From the NCBI GenBank assembly GCA_001768195.1, contig MENI01000060.1:1-40075 (forward strand): a DNA stretch of 40,075 nt, written 5' to 3'. The notes beneath the pieces were generated by a model that searched no databases, was not told the DNA's origin, and worked only from the letters and a program-made list of their open reading frames with translations. This document shows positions 26,165 through 33,914 of this stretch, piece by piece (position 1 is the first letter of the stretch; each line of letters begins with the position of its first letter). Origin of the DNA: Bacteroidetes bacterium GWA2_40_15 (GTDB lineage: Bacteria; Bacteroidota; Bacteroidia; Bacteroidales; VadinHA17). Position numbers and translations under genes: made by a program.

Positions 26165-27424
26165 TTATTTCAATTCCGTAAGGGCTTTGACCAGAACATC
26201 GAGCTCTGCGGTTGTTGTATAAACATTCGGAGTTATCCTGCAACCATGAACATTTGCACCATCGATAGGAGCACAATAGATCTTGTATCTCTTCCGGAGA
26301 ACATCGCCTAACTCTCCTGGTTTCATGCTCTTTACCCCAACATTGGCAATGGCACACGATCGTGCAGGATCAGACGGAGTGTTGAGGATCACATGCGGCA
26401 TGTTCCTGACCTTATCTGTCCAGTAATTCTGTATATATCTTAACCTGGTTTCTTTCCTTTCAGCGCCAAGCATGTTATAATATCCTATTGCATCTTCAAC
26501 TGTAAGATCGGTATAAACAGGATGAGTACCAATATGATTCAGTCTTCTGATATCATCAGGACTCATGTCGTAGGGTGCAATCAGCGGCCATATTTTGCTG
26601 ATATTCTCCTTCTTCACCCAGAGCAATCCTGATCCCAGTGGAACGCTCAGCCACTTATGCAGGCTGCTTCCATAATAATCGCATCCAAGTTCGGGAATGG
26701 TAAATTTTATATGGCCGAATGCATGAGCACCGTCGACCATTACCTGAACTCCCTTATTGTGTGCCATGTCGCAGATCTTTCTTACCGGCAGTATCTGACC
26801 TGTAAGATTTATCATATGACATATCATCAGAAGTTTTGTCTGAGGCGTTATGGCATTTGCATACAGGTTCACTATCTCTTCGTCTGATGAAGGGTTATTA
26901 GGCACTGATACCATTTTATTGACAACACCATGCCTTTTTGCAACCTGCCGGAACATGCTCAGCATGGCAGGATAATCCTGTTCAGCCATTAAAGCTTCAT
27001 CGCCAGGGTTCCAGTAGAATCCGCCAATGATGGTGTCGAGTGATTCCGTTGTATTGCGTGTAATAACAAGTTCATCAGCAGGGCAACCGGCAAGCTCTGC
27101 AAGCTTTGATGCCATAGCTGCTTTCTTCTCGAACTGGACTGTCCGCATGTAATTCGATGCCTGGTAGTTAATATCCCTGATATGGGCTATCAGCTTTTCA
27201 AGTGTTTGTTCAGGAAGGAAGTTATAATAGCCATTTTCAAGATTGATCATATCTGGATTCAGCCTGTACCCTTTGCGGATTGTCAGCCAGAAATCCTCCT
27301 CTTTTGCGAGATCTGCTGCAGGTACCTTTGAAACGGAACTCATAAGATCTGCAAAATTCTCAATGCTCAGCATAGCTCCCAGGCCAAGCAGACCTGAATT
27401 TCTGATAAACGTTCGTTTGTCCAT
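26165..27424 (-). CDS. Exported class V aminotransferase (PLP enzyme)
   Basis: The 419-residue fold-type I PLP enzyme is of the class V / isopenicillin-N-epimerase-like branch. PLP lysine K257 (YGSSLHKWL) and D231 (VMVDGAHAFG) are present, with RNTTESLDTIIGGF as the cofactor phosphate region. The N-terminus MDKRTFIRNSGLLGLGAMLS looks like a Tat-type export signal (KRTFI rather than RRTFI), so it probably acts in the periplasm, where folded PLP-bound protein would require Tat. Its substrate is unknown; a desulfurase or epimerase role is possible. It is transcribed alone on the - strand and converges with the propeller-phosphoesterase gene. The short 27425-27513 gap has no clear promoter. Confidence 0.86.
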   Translation of the reverse strand: MDKRTFIRNSGLLGLGAMLSIENFADLMSSVSKVPAADLAKEEDFWLTIRKGYRLNPDMINLENGYYNFLPEQTLEKLIAHIRDINYQASNYMRTVQFEKKAAMASKLAELAGCPADELVITRNTTESLDTIIGGFYWNPGDEALMAEQDYPAMLSMFRQVAKRHGVVNKMVSVPNNPSSDEEIVNLYANAITPQTKLLMICHMINLTGQILPVRKICDMAHNKGVQVMVDGAHAFGHIKFTIPELGCDYYGSSLHKWLSVPLGSGLLWVKKENISKIWPLIAPYDMSPDDIRRLNHIGTHPVYTDLTVEDAIGYYNMLGAERKETRLRYIQNYWTDKVRNMPHVILNTPSDPARSCAIANVGVKSMKPGELGDVLRKRYKIYCAPIDGANVHGCRITPNVYTTTAELDVLVKALTELK

Positions 27425-27513
27425 GGCAGGATATATTACAGATTACCGGATATCTGATAAAGTTACGAAAAGAATAAATCCATTAACCGCAAAGGACACA
27501 ATGAAATAGTTTC

Positions 27514-29316
27514 CTATTTAAGCTTAAACTCCACCGGCACCTGGTAACGTACATCAACCGGCCTCCCGGCCTGAGTTCCGGGTTTCCAGTCAGGCATATT
27601 TCCGATAATTCTCTTAGCTTCAGCATCCAGTAAAGGATGAACCGGCTCCATCACTTCAGCATTTTTGATCTTACCCGAACTGCTGACAAGAAATGTTACA
27701 TAGACTTTCCCTGCAATTTTCTTTTTAACTGCCTCATCCGGGTACTTCAGGCTGGCATAAATCCATGATGTCATTGCATCAGGTCCACCCGGGAACTGAG
27801 GCAATTCCTCAACTACTACAAAGACATCCTTCCCGGCTTCAGTCTCTTTTGAAATTTCTGCAGGCGCCGGATTTGTCTGAACAGACTCAGATAACTCCTG
27901 ATAATGTTTTTTTGTAATTACTGATATGACCCCGTTTTTGCCTTTCTCTCCATATAAGTCAACAGCCGTTTTATCCTTATATACATGTACACTCTGGATT
28001 GTTCCAGGATCTAAACTATTTACATTGATATCCGTAACAGCGCCGTCCACAATAATCAGCGGAGGTGGACTAAAGGTCTTTGCATTACTTGTTTTAAAAA
28101 TATCCTCGATGGTGGCGGGTGGCGGTGGAGGTGGTGGAGGTGGAGCCATCGGATTAATTAAGCGTTCAGCATTAATAGTATCCAGTTCCATCCTTATTGT
28201 CATCTCCGAGGTGAACACAGGTTTAATTACAACTGATTTGTATCCGACATAGGAAACAGCCAGTGCTCCCCCATCAGGAATATTCGCAAATTTGAAGTGT
28301 CCCTCTGCATCTGTTGTGGTACCGGTTGTTGTACCGGTAACAACGATTACTGCTTTTTCAAGTGGTTTCCCGTTTTCATTCTGAATAACGGTGCCTTTAA
28401 CACTCCTGTCCTGTGCTACCGGACCCGGATAGTTTCCGGCCATGTTTTCGGTTTCATACCGGTATTCCGGCTTTGCAAAAGCATACAATACGATTGCAAA
28501 TACAGGAAGGATTAAAAGTACCTTCATCTTCCTGTATGGCGATATGATTATATTTTTCATCATTTCAAATCTTTTTTTACTTAGTGAATAGTTGAATGAA
28601 TTCGCCAGGCTGACGACCGGTGAGCCGGCAATCTGGTTCAGAAGAGTCACCCTGTAAACAGCCGGGTCGGATGTGCGCTGCAGTGCCACCTCATCGGCAA
28701 GATATTCATGGTTCTGCCTGATGAACCGGACATAGATCCAGACAAAAGGATTGAACCATTGCAACATACAGAGTAACCCGCCAAGCACAAGATCAATCCA
28801 GTGCTTCTGCCTGATATGTACCATTTCGTGATTCATTATCTCCCTTATCTCAATGTCTGTAACTGAAGGATTGACAAACACAAAAGAGAAAAATGAAAAC
28901 GAGCCGGGATAATCAGATGATCTTACAAGTTTTACCGGGGAGGATGTAATGATATCAGCTTTCCTGACAGACCGGAGAACCGATCTGCTCTGTCGTATTA
29001 TCATAAACCCCACAAAAATGATCCCCGATAAATAGAGAAGGATTAACAACGATCCTGCATCAGGTACACTGGTGCCGGATATATTTTCAAAACTGCTTAC
29101 AACTGAAGTTTCAGAATGAGTCACCTGAACTACCGGTAATACAACGCTATACCTGATTGTTATTAAAGGCAGCAGAAATGAGGCGATGATCCCTGAAAGG
29201 AGATAATACCTGTTCAGGGTAAAAAACCTTTCATTTCTTAAGAACAGAAGATAAACCAGTGCAAATCCTGAAAGCCAGATCACTGACTTAAGCAGATAAA
29301 GGGTGAATGCTTCCAT
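27514..29316 (-). CDS. M56 (BlaR1/MecR1-type) membrane metallopeptidase with periplasmic TonB-system domains
   Basis: This is a transmembrane sensor protease that would cleave the BlaI-type repressor encoded just upstream. Four hydrophobic segments occur in residues 1-285, with the zinc motif H163-E-M-V-H167 and a later NHEYLADE segment (E204-D208) as third-ligand region. C-terminal to the last membrane span: a carboxypeptidase-regulatory-like beta domain (about 305-380), a nine-proline run (392-400), a plug-like segment (418-470, IVDGAVTDIN and LYGEKGKNGVISVITKK, as in SusC-type receptors), and a TonB C-terminal-like domain (510-600). The ATG overlaps the blaI stop as TAATG. What it senses is unknown; no beta-lactamase gene is adjacent. 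Confidence 0.9.
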   Translation of the reverse strand: MEAFTLYLLKSVIWLSGFALVYLLFLRNERFFTLNRYYLLSGIIASFLLPLITIRYSVVLPVVQVTHSETSVVSSFENISGTSVPDAGSLLILLYLSGIIFVGFMIIRQSRSVLRSVRKADIITSSPVKLVRSSDYPGSFSFFSFVFVNPSVTDIEIREIMNHEMVHIRQKHWIDLVLGGLLCMLQWFNPFVWIYVRFIRQNHEYLADEVALQRTSDPAVYRVTLLNQIAGSPVVSLANSFNYSLSKKRFEMMKNIIISPYRKMKVLLILPVFAIVLYAFAKPEYRYETENMAGNYPGPVAQDRSVKGTVIQNENGKPLEKAVIVVTGTTTGTTTDAEGHFKFANIPDGGALAVSYVGYKSVVIKPVFTSEMTIRMELDTINAERLINPMAPPPPPPPPPATIEDIFKTSNAKTFSPPPLIIVDGAVTDINVNSLDPGTIQSVHVYKDKTAVDLYGEKGKNGVISVITKKHYQELSESVQTNPAPAEISKETEAGKDVFVVVEELPQFPGGPDAMTSWIYASLKYPDEAVKKKIAGKVYVTFLVSSSGKIKNAEVMEPVHPLLDAEAKRIIGNMPDWKPGTQAGRPVDVRYQVPVEFKLK

Positions 29317-29693
29317 TACTTTCTTCTTTTACTTTTCGACAATTCCTTCTTCGTATCCTCAAGAAGCTCCTCAAGTTCCTGCAGGGTAAGGTCTTTCTCC
29401 CTGGCAAAGAATGATGCCATTGCAGGAAAGGAGTTATTAAAATAGCTTTCCATCAGTCCGAAAAGCTGGCTCTTAGAATATTCACCTTTTGAAATAAGCG
29501 GATGGTAAAGATGAACATTACCATAGACTTTATGTCCGACGTGTCCTTTCTTTTCAAGTATCCTGAGAACCGTCGACACGGTATTACGTGCCGGTTTCGG
29601 TTCACTGAAACTGTTGCGGATATCTTTTACGAGACCCTCTTTCCTGTCCCATAAAATCTGCATGATCTGTTCTTCTGCGCGTGTCAGTTGCAT
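29316..29693 (-). CDS. BlaI/MecI/CopY family transcriptional repressor
   Basis: The 125-residue winged-helix repressor has TRAEEQIMQILWDRKEGLVK at the N-terminus, ARNTVSTVLRILEKKGHV as the recognition helix and wing, and a C-terminal dimerisation helix pair. Family knowledge: it blocks its own operon until its partner protease cuts it. The 3' end overlaps the protease gene (TAATG), so they are co-translated. Two identical palindromic operators and a full promoter lie 110-175 nt upstream, so autoregulation is well supported. Confidence 0.92.
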   Translation of the reverse strand: MQLTRAEEQIMQILWDRKEGLVKDIRNSFSEPKPARNTVSTVLRILEKKGHVGHKVYGNVHLYHPLISKGEYSKSQLFGLMESYFNNSFPAMASFFAREKDLTLQELEELLEDTKKELSKSKRRK

Positions 29694-29800
29694 ACACCAT
29701 TTATTATTAAGGGGCTACGACTCACGGCTCACGACACAAGAGAATAACCCCTTCAGCCTTTCGCCCTTCGCCTTCAGCCTGATTTTGCCAATCCTTCACT
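29694..29800 (-). other. blaI leader with low-complexity repeats
   Basis: Between the predicted transcription start (about 29795) and the blaI ATG there is a leader of about 100 nt made of CTTCAGCC / CTTCGCC words and a CACGGCTCACGACTC-like run. AAGGGG (29709-29714) can pair with CCCCTT (29748-29753) to give a hairpin. It is probably another intergenic repeat captured in the leader. Confidence 0.45.
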
Positions 29801-29801
29801 A

Positions 29802-29833
29802 CAAAGATATGACTATTTTTATAGTCATGCAAA
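29802..29833 (-). promoter_or_regulatory. Promoter of the blaI-M56 operon
   Basis: On the - strand TTTG (29833-29830) is followed after 20 nt by TATCTTTG (29809-29802), matching the Bacteroidota -33/-7 consensus TTTG-N19-20-TAnnTTTG. Operator 1 fills the spacer. Confidence 0.78.
29809..29828. promoter_or_regulatory. BlaI-type operator 1
   Basis: Palindrome with 7-nt arms ATGACTA and TAGTCAT separated by 6 nt. It lies between the -33 and -7 boxes of the - strand promoter, so binding would block RNA polymerase directly. Confidence 0.8.
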
Positions 29834-29848
29834 TATTTTTCGACAAAA

Positions 29849-29868
29849 ATGACTATTATTTTAGTCAT
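29849..29868. promoter_or_regulatory. BlaI-type operator 2
   Basis: The same arms ATGACTA and TAGTCAT with a 6-nt spacer, starting exactly 40 nt after operator 1 (four helical turns, same face). It lies just upstream of the -33 box. Confidence 0.8.
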
Positions 29869-29949
29869 TTGTTGTAATTAATTGATTATATGATATATAA
29901 TAACTGCCTCAATAAGATCCCCACGGCCAAGCTTTCCTTAAGGAGCAGC

Positions 29950-30092
29950 CTGCATGGACAGAAAGCCCCCGCTCTCCGCCGGCCAGCGGAGAGCACCCCC
30001 TAAAGGGGGTCTTATTCCTACCCTTAACAAACGCTTGATATAAAACGAAATATACCCCCCTTTAGAGCCTGGCAGTTAGTCATTTATAGGAG
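29950..30092 (+). repeat. Intergenic palindromic repeat, family B, copy 5 (right end deleted)
   Basis: Left boundary CTGCATGGACAG, AAAGCCCCCGCTC, a CTCTCCGCCGGCCAGCGGAG hairpin, ACCCCCTAAAGGGGGT, TCTTATTCCTACCCTTAAC, AACAAACGCTTGAT, TAAAACGAAATATACCCCCC, then TTTAGAGCCTGGCAGTTAGTC. Compared with copy 4, the segment between GCCTG and GGCAGTTAG is missing, removing the terminal G-rich end but keeping the downstream flank. The rest of 29869-30155 holds no gene. Confidence 0.85.
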
Positions 30093-30155
30093 TAATGGAG
30101 TAAAATCGAATTTTTTCCCTAATTTGCATCGGAAACCAATCTTAAAAACAATACT

Positions 30156-30887
30156 ATGAAAAGGAACATTATTTTGTCATGCATGGCAGCTGCACTCATA
30201 ATAACGTCAGCATGTGCCCAGAAACCAAATGCACTTACTTCACAGGAGAAAAAAAAAGGATGGGTACTTATGTTTAACGGAAAGGATTTTACCGGCTGGC
30301 GTCAGTGCAACGGAACAGCAATGCCAAAAAACTGGATCATTGAAGATAACGCAATGAAAGTTTTTACAGGCGAGGGAAAAGAACCCGGCCAGGGTGCCGC
30401 AGGGGATATCCTCTTTGGTGAAAAGAAGTTTAAAAACTTTGAACTTTCGATTGACTGGAAAGCAAGTAAAATGGCAAATTCAGGCATCTTTTTCAATGTA
30501 AGGGAGGTGCCGGATAAACCTATATACTATGCATCCCCTGAAATCCAGGTCCTCGATAACGTTGACGCAACCGACAACAAAATTCCCAGCCATCTTGCCG
30601 GTTCACTTTATGATATGATAGCCGCTGACCCAAAGACAGTTAATCCTGCCGGAGAGTGGAATACAATTGTTATAAAGGTTCTGAACGGAAAAGTTACCCA
30701 TACCCAGAACGGAGTGAAGGTGTTAGAATATACTTTGTGGACTCCCGGGTGGGATGCACTTGTGGAGAACAGCAAATTCAAAACATTCCCGGGCTTTACC
30801 GAGGGCATTTCAAAGGAGGGATTTATAGGTCTCCAGGATCATGGTTACACCGTATGGTTCAGGAATATTAAAATTCGCGAGTTTTAA
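30156..30887 (+). CDS. DUF1080 (3-keto-disaccharide hydrolase-like) lipoprotein
   Basis: The 243-residue single-domain protein has a concanavalin-like jelly-roll fold of the DUF1080 family, now linked to hydrolysis of 3-keto-glycosides. The signal peptide ends in a lipobox (ITSACA). The family pattern is clear: GWVLMFNGKDFTGWR at the start, WIIEDNAMKVFTGEG, LFGEKKFKNFELSIDWK, NSGIFFNVRE, PEIQVLDN, GEWNTIVIKV and the closing GFIGLQDHGYTVWFRNIKIR. It probably works on sugars at the cell surface, though no keto-glycoside-forming oxidoreductase is nearby. The upstream CTAATTTGC is one base short of a -7 box. Confidence 0.9.
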   Translation: MKRNIILSCMAAALIITSACAQKPNALTSQEKKKGWVLMFNGKDFTGWRQCNGTAMPKNWIIEDNAMKVFTGEGKEPGQGAAGDILFGEKKFKNFELSIDWKASKMANSGIFFNVREVPDKPIYYASPEIQVLDNVDATDNKIPSHLAGSLYDMIAADPKTVNPAGEWNTIVIKVLNGKVTHTQNGVKVLEYTLWTPGWDALVENSKFKTFPGFTEGISKEGFIGLQDHGYTVWFRNIKIREF

Positions 30888-30968
30888 TAGCCTTATAACA
30901 TCTGGCTCATTTTTTGTTGCTTTGTTCGGATTACCTGAACAGACAGATTGAATTCATCACTTAAATTA

Positions 30969-31676
30969 ATGAAAATGATGTTAAAGAATAGTTTTCTTAA
31001 AGCCGGTTTTTTTGTCCTGTTTCTTGTTGTGCTACCATTGATCGGATCGGCCCGTCAGGACAATAAAGGAAATCCCCTGCCACATTTTCTATTTCCACAG
31101 TTTAAAGAGGGGATAATAATAATGAAAGATGGCGCAAAATTTACTGCCATGATCAACTACAACATGGTTGAGGAAAGAATGATCACTGAGCTGGAAGGAA
31201 TATACAGATATTCGAAGAATCCCCAGAGCATCGAAAAAATATTCATTGAAAACCGGATGTTCATTCCTTTTAACAATGCATTTTATGAGATCCTTACAAG
31301 TGGAAATGTTACCCTGTTTCTTCAGAATAAAAGCCATTTCACCCCTAAAGGCAGTGATACGGGTTACGGTTCAAAGAACAGGTCGGTAGGCCCCACGGCA
31401 ACTAAGAGATTTGAGCTTACTCCGGTAACACATCAGTACCAGGAGGTTGCTTATATAGAACTGCCTCAGAATGTAGAGATCACTCCTTCTTCAGTATACT
31501 GGGTGAGTATGGGCGACAAGCTGGAAAAATTCAATAATGAAAAACAGTTTATTAAACTGTTCCCCGATTACTCGACTCAACTCAAAGACTTTATCCGGAA
31601 GGAAGGCATCAAAATAAAGAATCGTGAGGATTTGATAAAGCTGGGCATATACTGTAATGAAATAATGACGAAATAG
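30969..31676 (+). CDS. Hypothetical secreted protein
   Basis: Not recognised. It has an N-terminal signal peptide (MKMMLKNSFLKAGFFVLFLV and on to SARQ), then about 200 residues with alternating hydrophobic and charged stretches, a KEGIIIMKDGAKFTAMINYN segment and several aromatic positions, compatible with a beta-rich periplasmic or surface protein. I chose the ATG at 30969; a TTG at 30948 would add seven residues before the signal. The gene lies 81 nt after the DUF1080 gene and 45 nt before the hydrolase gene, all on the + strand, so a three-gene transcript is possible. Confidence 0.65.
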   Translation: MKMMLKNSFLKAGFFVLFLVVLPLIGSARQDNKGNPLPHFLFPQFKEGIIIMKDGAKFTAMINYNMVEERMITELEGIYRYSKNPQSIEKIFIENRMFIPFNNAFYEILTSGNVTLFLQNKSHFTPKGSDTGYGSKNRSVGPTATKRFELTPVTHQYQEVAYIELPQNVEITPSSVYWVSMGDKLEKFNNEKQFIKLFPDYSTQLKDFIRKEGIKIKNREDLIKLGIYCNEIMTK

Positions 31677-31721
31677 GATCGAAGTCCTGTTTATAATTGC
31701 TTTTACTCGACCATTTTATTC

Positions 31722-32807
31722 ATGAAAGAAAAGAATACTTCCGTCAGGAAGCAGCATGATCGCCGCAGTTTCCTGAAAACAAATGCCGCAATTGGTCTTG
31801 GAGCTATTGCCTCAGGAATGCTAATCCAGGGCTGTACTACAGAGAACAAACCTGTTGATTCAGACAATAGTTCATCAGACGATCTTCTATCCATGTACCT
31901 GGAGTGTCTTGGAGGTCCTTTCCCAGAGCAGGTACCATTGAATACGGTGTTGAGGGAGACCATTCAGAAAGATGGCTACCGCATTGAATCGGTTACCTAT
32001 GATGTGCAGCCGGGAGAAATAATTCCTGCCCTAATACTGATACCCGACAATGTTACATCTTCAAACCCGGCACCAGGAATAGCTGTATGGCACCAGCATA
32101 ACGGGGAGTATCACCTGGGTAAATCAGAACCGGCAGGACTGGCAGGTAATCCAATGCATTTTACTGCTGTTGCGCTTGTCAGGGAAGGGTATGTTGCTCT
32201 TTGCCCCGATTCTCTCTGTTTCGAGGAACGGCAGGATCCGACAGGAAAACTCAAGGGCGGAAACTATGAACGCTTTGAGTTTCTGCGTGAAGTGGTCAGG
32301 GGACGATCCCTTGCATGGAAGGACATCCTTGACATGAAAGTATCTGTTGACTTCCTGAGTCAAAGACCGGAGGTAAATTCTGACCGGCTGGGTTGTTACG
32401 GACATTCAATGGGTTCGACACATGCATGGCTGGTTGGTCCTCTGGAACCCAGACTGAAATGTATAATCGGCAACTGCTGCCTTCCAACTTACGATGCAAT
32501 TGAGGAGACGCATATCCTCCATTGTTTTCCCAACTTCGTCCCCGGATGGAAGAAGTATGGTGATACACCTGAAATAGCGGCACTTATAGCCCCACGGGCT
32601 CTTCATCTGAATTTCGGGGAAATGGATTCCGGCAGTCCGATTGAATCTGTAAAAAAAGGATTATCGCGGATTGCTGAAGTTTACAAAAAAGCTGGCGCTG
32701 ATGATAAGTTCACTTCCTACATCGAACCCGGAGCAGAACATGTTCTGTCCGAAACCATGTGGCAATATGTTAAAGAGTGTTTTGCGAAACACCTGAAGAC
32801 TGCTTAA
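31722..32807 (+). CDS. Tat-exported alpha/beta hydrolase (acetyl-xylan-esterase or dienelactone-hydrolase-like)
   Basis: The 361-residue protein has a twin-arginine signal (DRRSFLKTNAAIGLGAIAS) followed by a lipobox-like QGC, so it is probably exported folded and lipid-anchored. The hydrolase fold shows the nucleophile S229 in GHSMGS, a candidate aspartate in NFGEMDSGSP, and a candidate histidine in PGAEHVLSE. The TYDVQPGEIIPALILIP opening is seen in prolyl-oligopeptidase/DLH-type esterases. Substrate unknown; an ester on plant or microbial glycans would fit the nearby DUF1080 and GH29 enzymes. Confidence 0.83.
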   Translation: MKEKNTSVRKQHDRRSFLKTNAAIGLGAIASGMLIQGCTTENKPVDSDNSSSDDLLSMYLECLGGPFPEQVPLNTVLRETIQKDGYRIESVTYDVQPGEIIPALILIPDNVTSSNPAPGIAVWHQHNGEYHLGKSEPAGLAGNPMHFTAVALVREGYVALCPDSLCFEERQDPTGKLKGGNYERFEFLREVVRGRSLAWKDILDMKVSVDFLSQRPEVNSDRLGCYGHSMGSTHAWLVGPLEPRLKCIIGNCCLPTYDAIEETHILHCFPNFVPGWKKYGDTPEIAALIAPRALHLNFGEMDSGSPIESVKKGLSRIAEVYKKAGADDKFTSYIEPGAEHVLSETMWQYVKECFAKHLKTA

Positions 32808-33043
32808 AAAGAAATTTACAGGGTTCAAAACATGTTGAATTGAGATCAACTTAGAAAAGAGTCATCTGTTTGGAATCAGTAGATGCTGGAGGGAACTTTG
32901 TCTGACCTCAAATAATCATATGTTCATACAACATAATATGTGTTTGATACAATGATTACCTCTTTTATTTACTACTGAGTTTATTATCAGTAACTTTCCT
33001 GACAGATTTTCTGTTCACTCTACTAATTTAGGTTTTGACTATT

Positions 33044-33072
33044 CCATCCATCCGGGTTTTCCGGGTGGGTGG
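33044..33072 (+). terminator. Stable hairpin before the membrane-protein/caspase genes
   Basis: CCATCCATCCGG pairs with CCGGGTGGGTGG over 12 bp (two G-T wobbles) around a 5-nt loop, followed by ATTTCTATTT. It could end transcription from the hydrolase gene, 240 nt upstream. The rest of 32808-33159 contains no recognisable gene. Confidence 0.55.
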
Positions 33073-33085
33073 ATTTCTATTTAAG

Positions 33086-33116
33086 TTGCATTTTGGTTAA
33101 ACAAATTGTAAATTTG
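33086..33116 (+). promoter_or_regulatory. Promoter of the membrane-protein/caspase genes
   Basis: TTG at 33086-33088, 20 nt, then TAAATTTG at 33109-33116, which fits TAnnTTTG. It lies 43 nt before the chosen start at 33160 and just after the hairpin. Confidence 0.6.
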
Positions 33117-33159
33117 ATAGAATATTAAGATGTTATTGCAAAATCATAATTCCTCACTT

Positions 33160-33903
33160 ATGAATAAACAAGAACTCTTTCTGTCAGTCTTTCTTCTTTT
33201 TATTTCTTTAAGTATATCTTCCCAGTCGCCACAGATTGGAATTCCCAAATTGGAATTTGACGGACAAAAGCTTCTAATCTCATATAATATTATTAATGAA
33301 AACCAGTCAGATCAGTTCTATGTATGGGTAGTGATTCAGAAGAAAGACGGGCAAATCCTGAAAATGAATTCAATTTCTGGTGATTTAGGGGATATAAAGC
33401 CTGGCAAGAATAAACTTATCACCTGGGAACCTGCAAAAGATTCTGTATTTCTGAATGAAGAGGTTACTGTAAAGGTAAATGCAGAGAAATATGTGAAATC
33501 CTACAATAAAGGTTCGGCAATACTCCTTTCGGTACTGGTACCCGGACTTGGACAGTCAAAAATGAGCAAGGGCAAACCATTCTGGCTTATGGGAGTCGCT
33601 TCATATGGAGCTCTTGCCGGCGGACTTGTTACATATAGTGGTTATAAGTCAAATTATGATAAATACCTGGCAGAAGAAACTGATCCTAAGAAGCGAGCCG
33701 ATTATCTTAATCAGGCGGAAAAACAGGCTAATATGTCGGGTGCATTATTTGTTACTGCCGCAGCGATCTGGACAACAAACCTTATATGGGTGGCACTGAC
33801 ACCAAACAGGTATCAGCCTTTGAAGTACAAGCCACTTACACTCTCCCCTTCAGCAGATCCCTTAAACGGAGCTGCACTACTGACTTTGAGATATAAATTT
33901 TAA
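33160..33903 (+). CDS. Hypothetical membrane protein preceding the caspase gene
   Basis: Not assigned to a named family. It has a signal peptide (MNKQELFLSVFLLFISLSIS), a beta-rich extracytoplasmic domain of about 100 residues resembling an Ig-like fold (KLEFDGQKLLISYNIINENQ), then two hydrophobic segments (about residues 120-155 and 195-215) joined by a lysine-rich loop, and an aromatic C-terminal end (LTLRYKF). The segment SVLVPGLGQSKMSKGK resembles a glycine-rich helix hairpin seen in small membrane proteins. I chose ATG 33160 over 33130 because the signal peptide begins there. The caspase gene follows after 11 nt. Confidence 0.65.
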   Translation: MNKQELFLSVFLLFISLSISSQSPQIGIPKLEFDGQKLLISYNIINENQSDQFYVWVVIQKKDGQILKMNSISGDLGDIKPGKNKLITWEPAKDSVFLNEEVTVKVNAEKYVKSYNKGSAILLSVLVPGLGQSKMSKGKPFWLMGVASYGALAGGLVTYSGYKSNYDKYLAEETDPKKRADYLNQAEKQANMSGALFVTAAAIWTTNLIWVALTPNRYQPLKYKPLTLSPSADPLNGAALLTLRYKF

Positions 33904-33914
33904 GCATTACAGAG

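Noticed and set aside
28115-28145. GGTGGCGGTGGAGG run as a minisatellite
   Set aside because: It encodes the nine-proline linker of the M56 protein on the - strand, so it is ordinary coding sequence.
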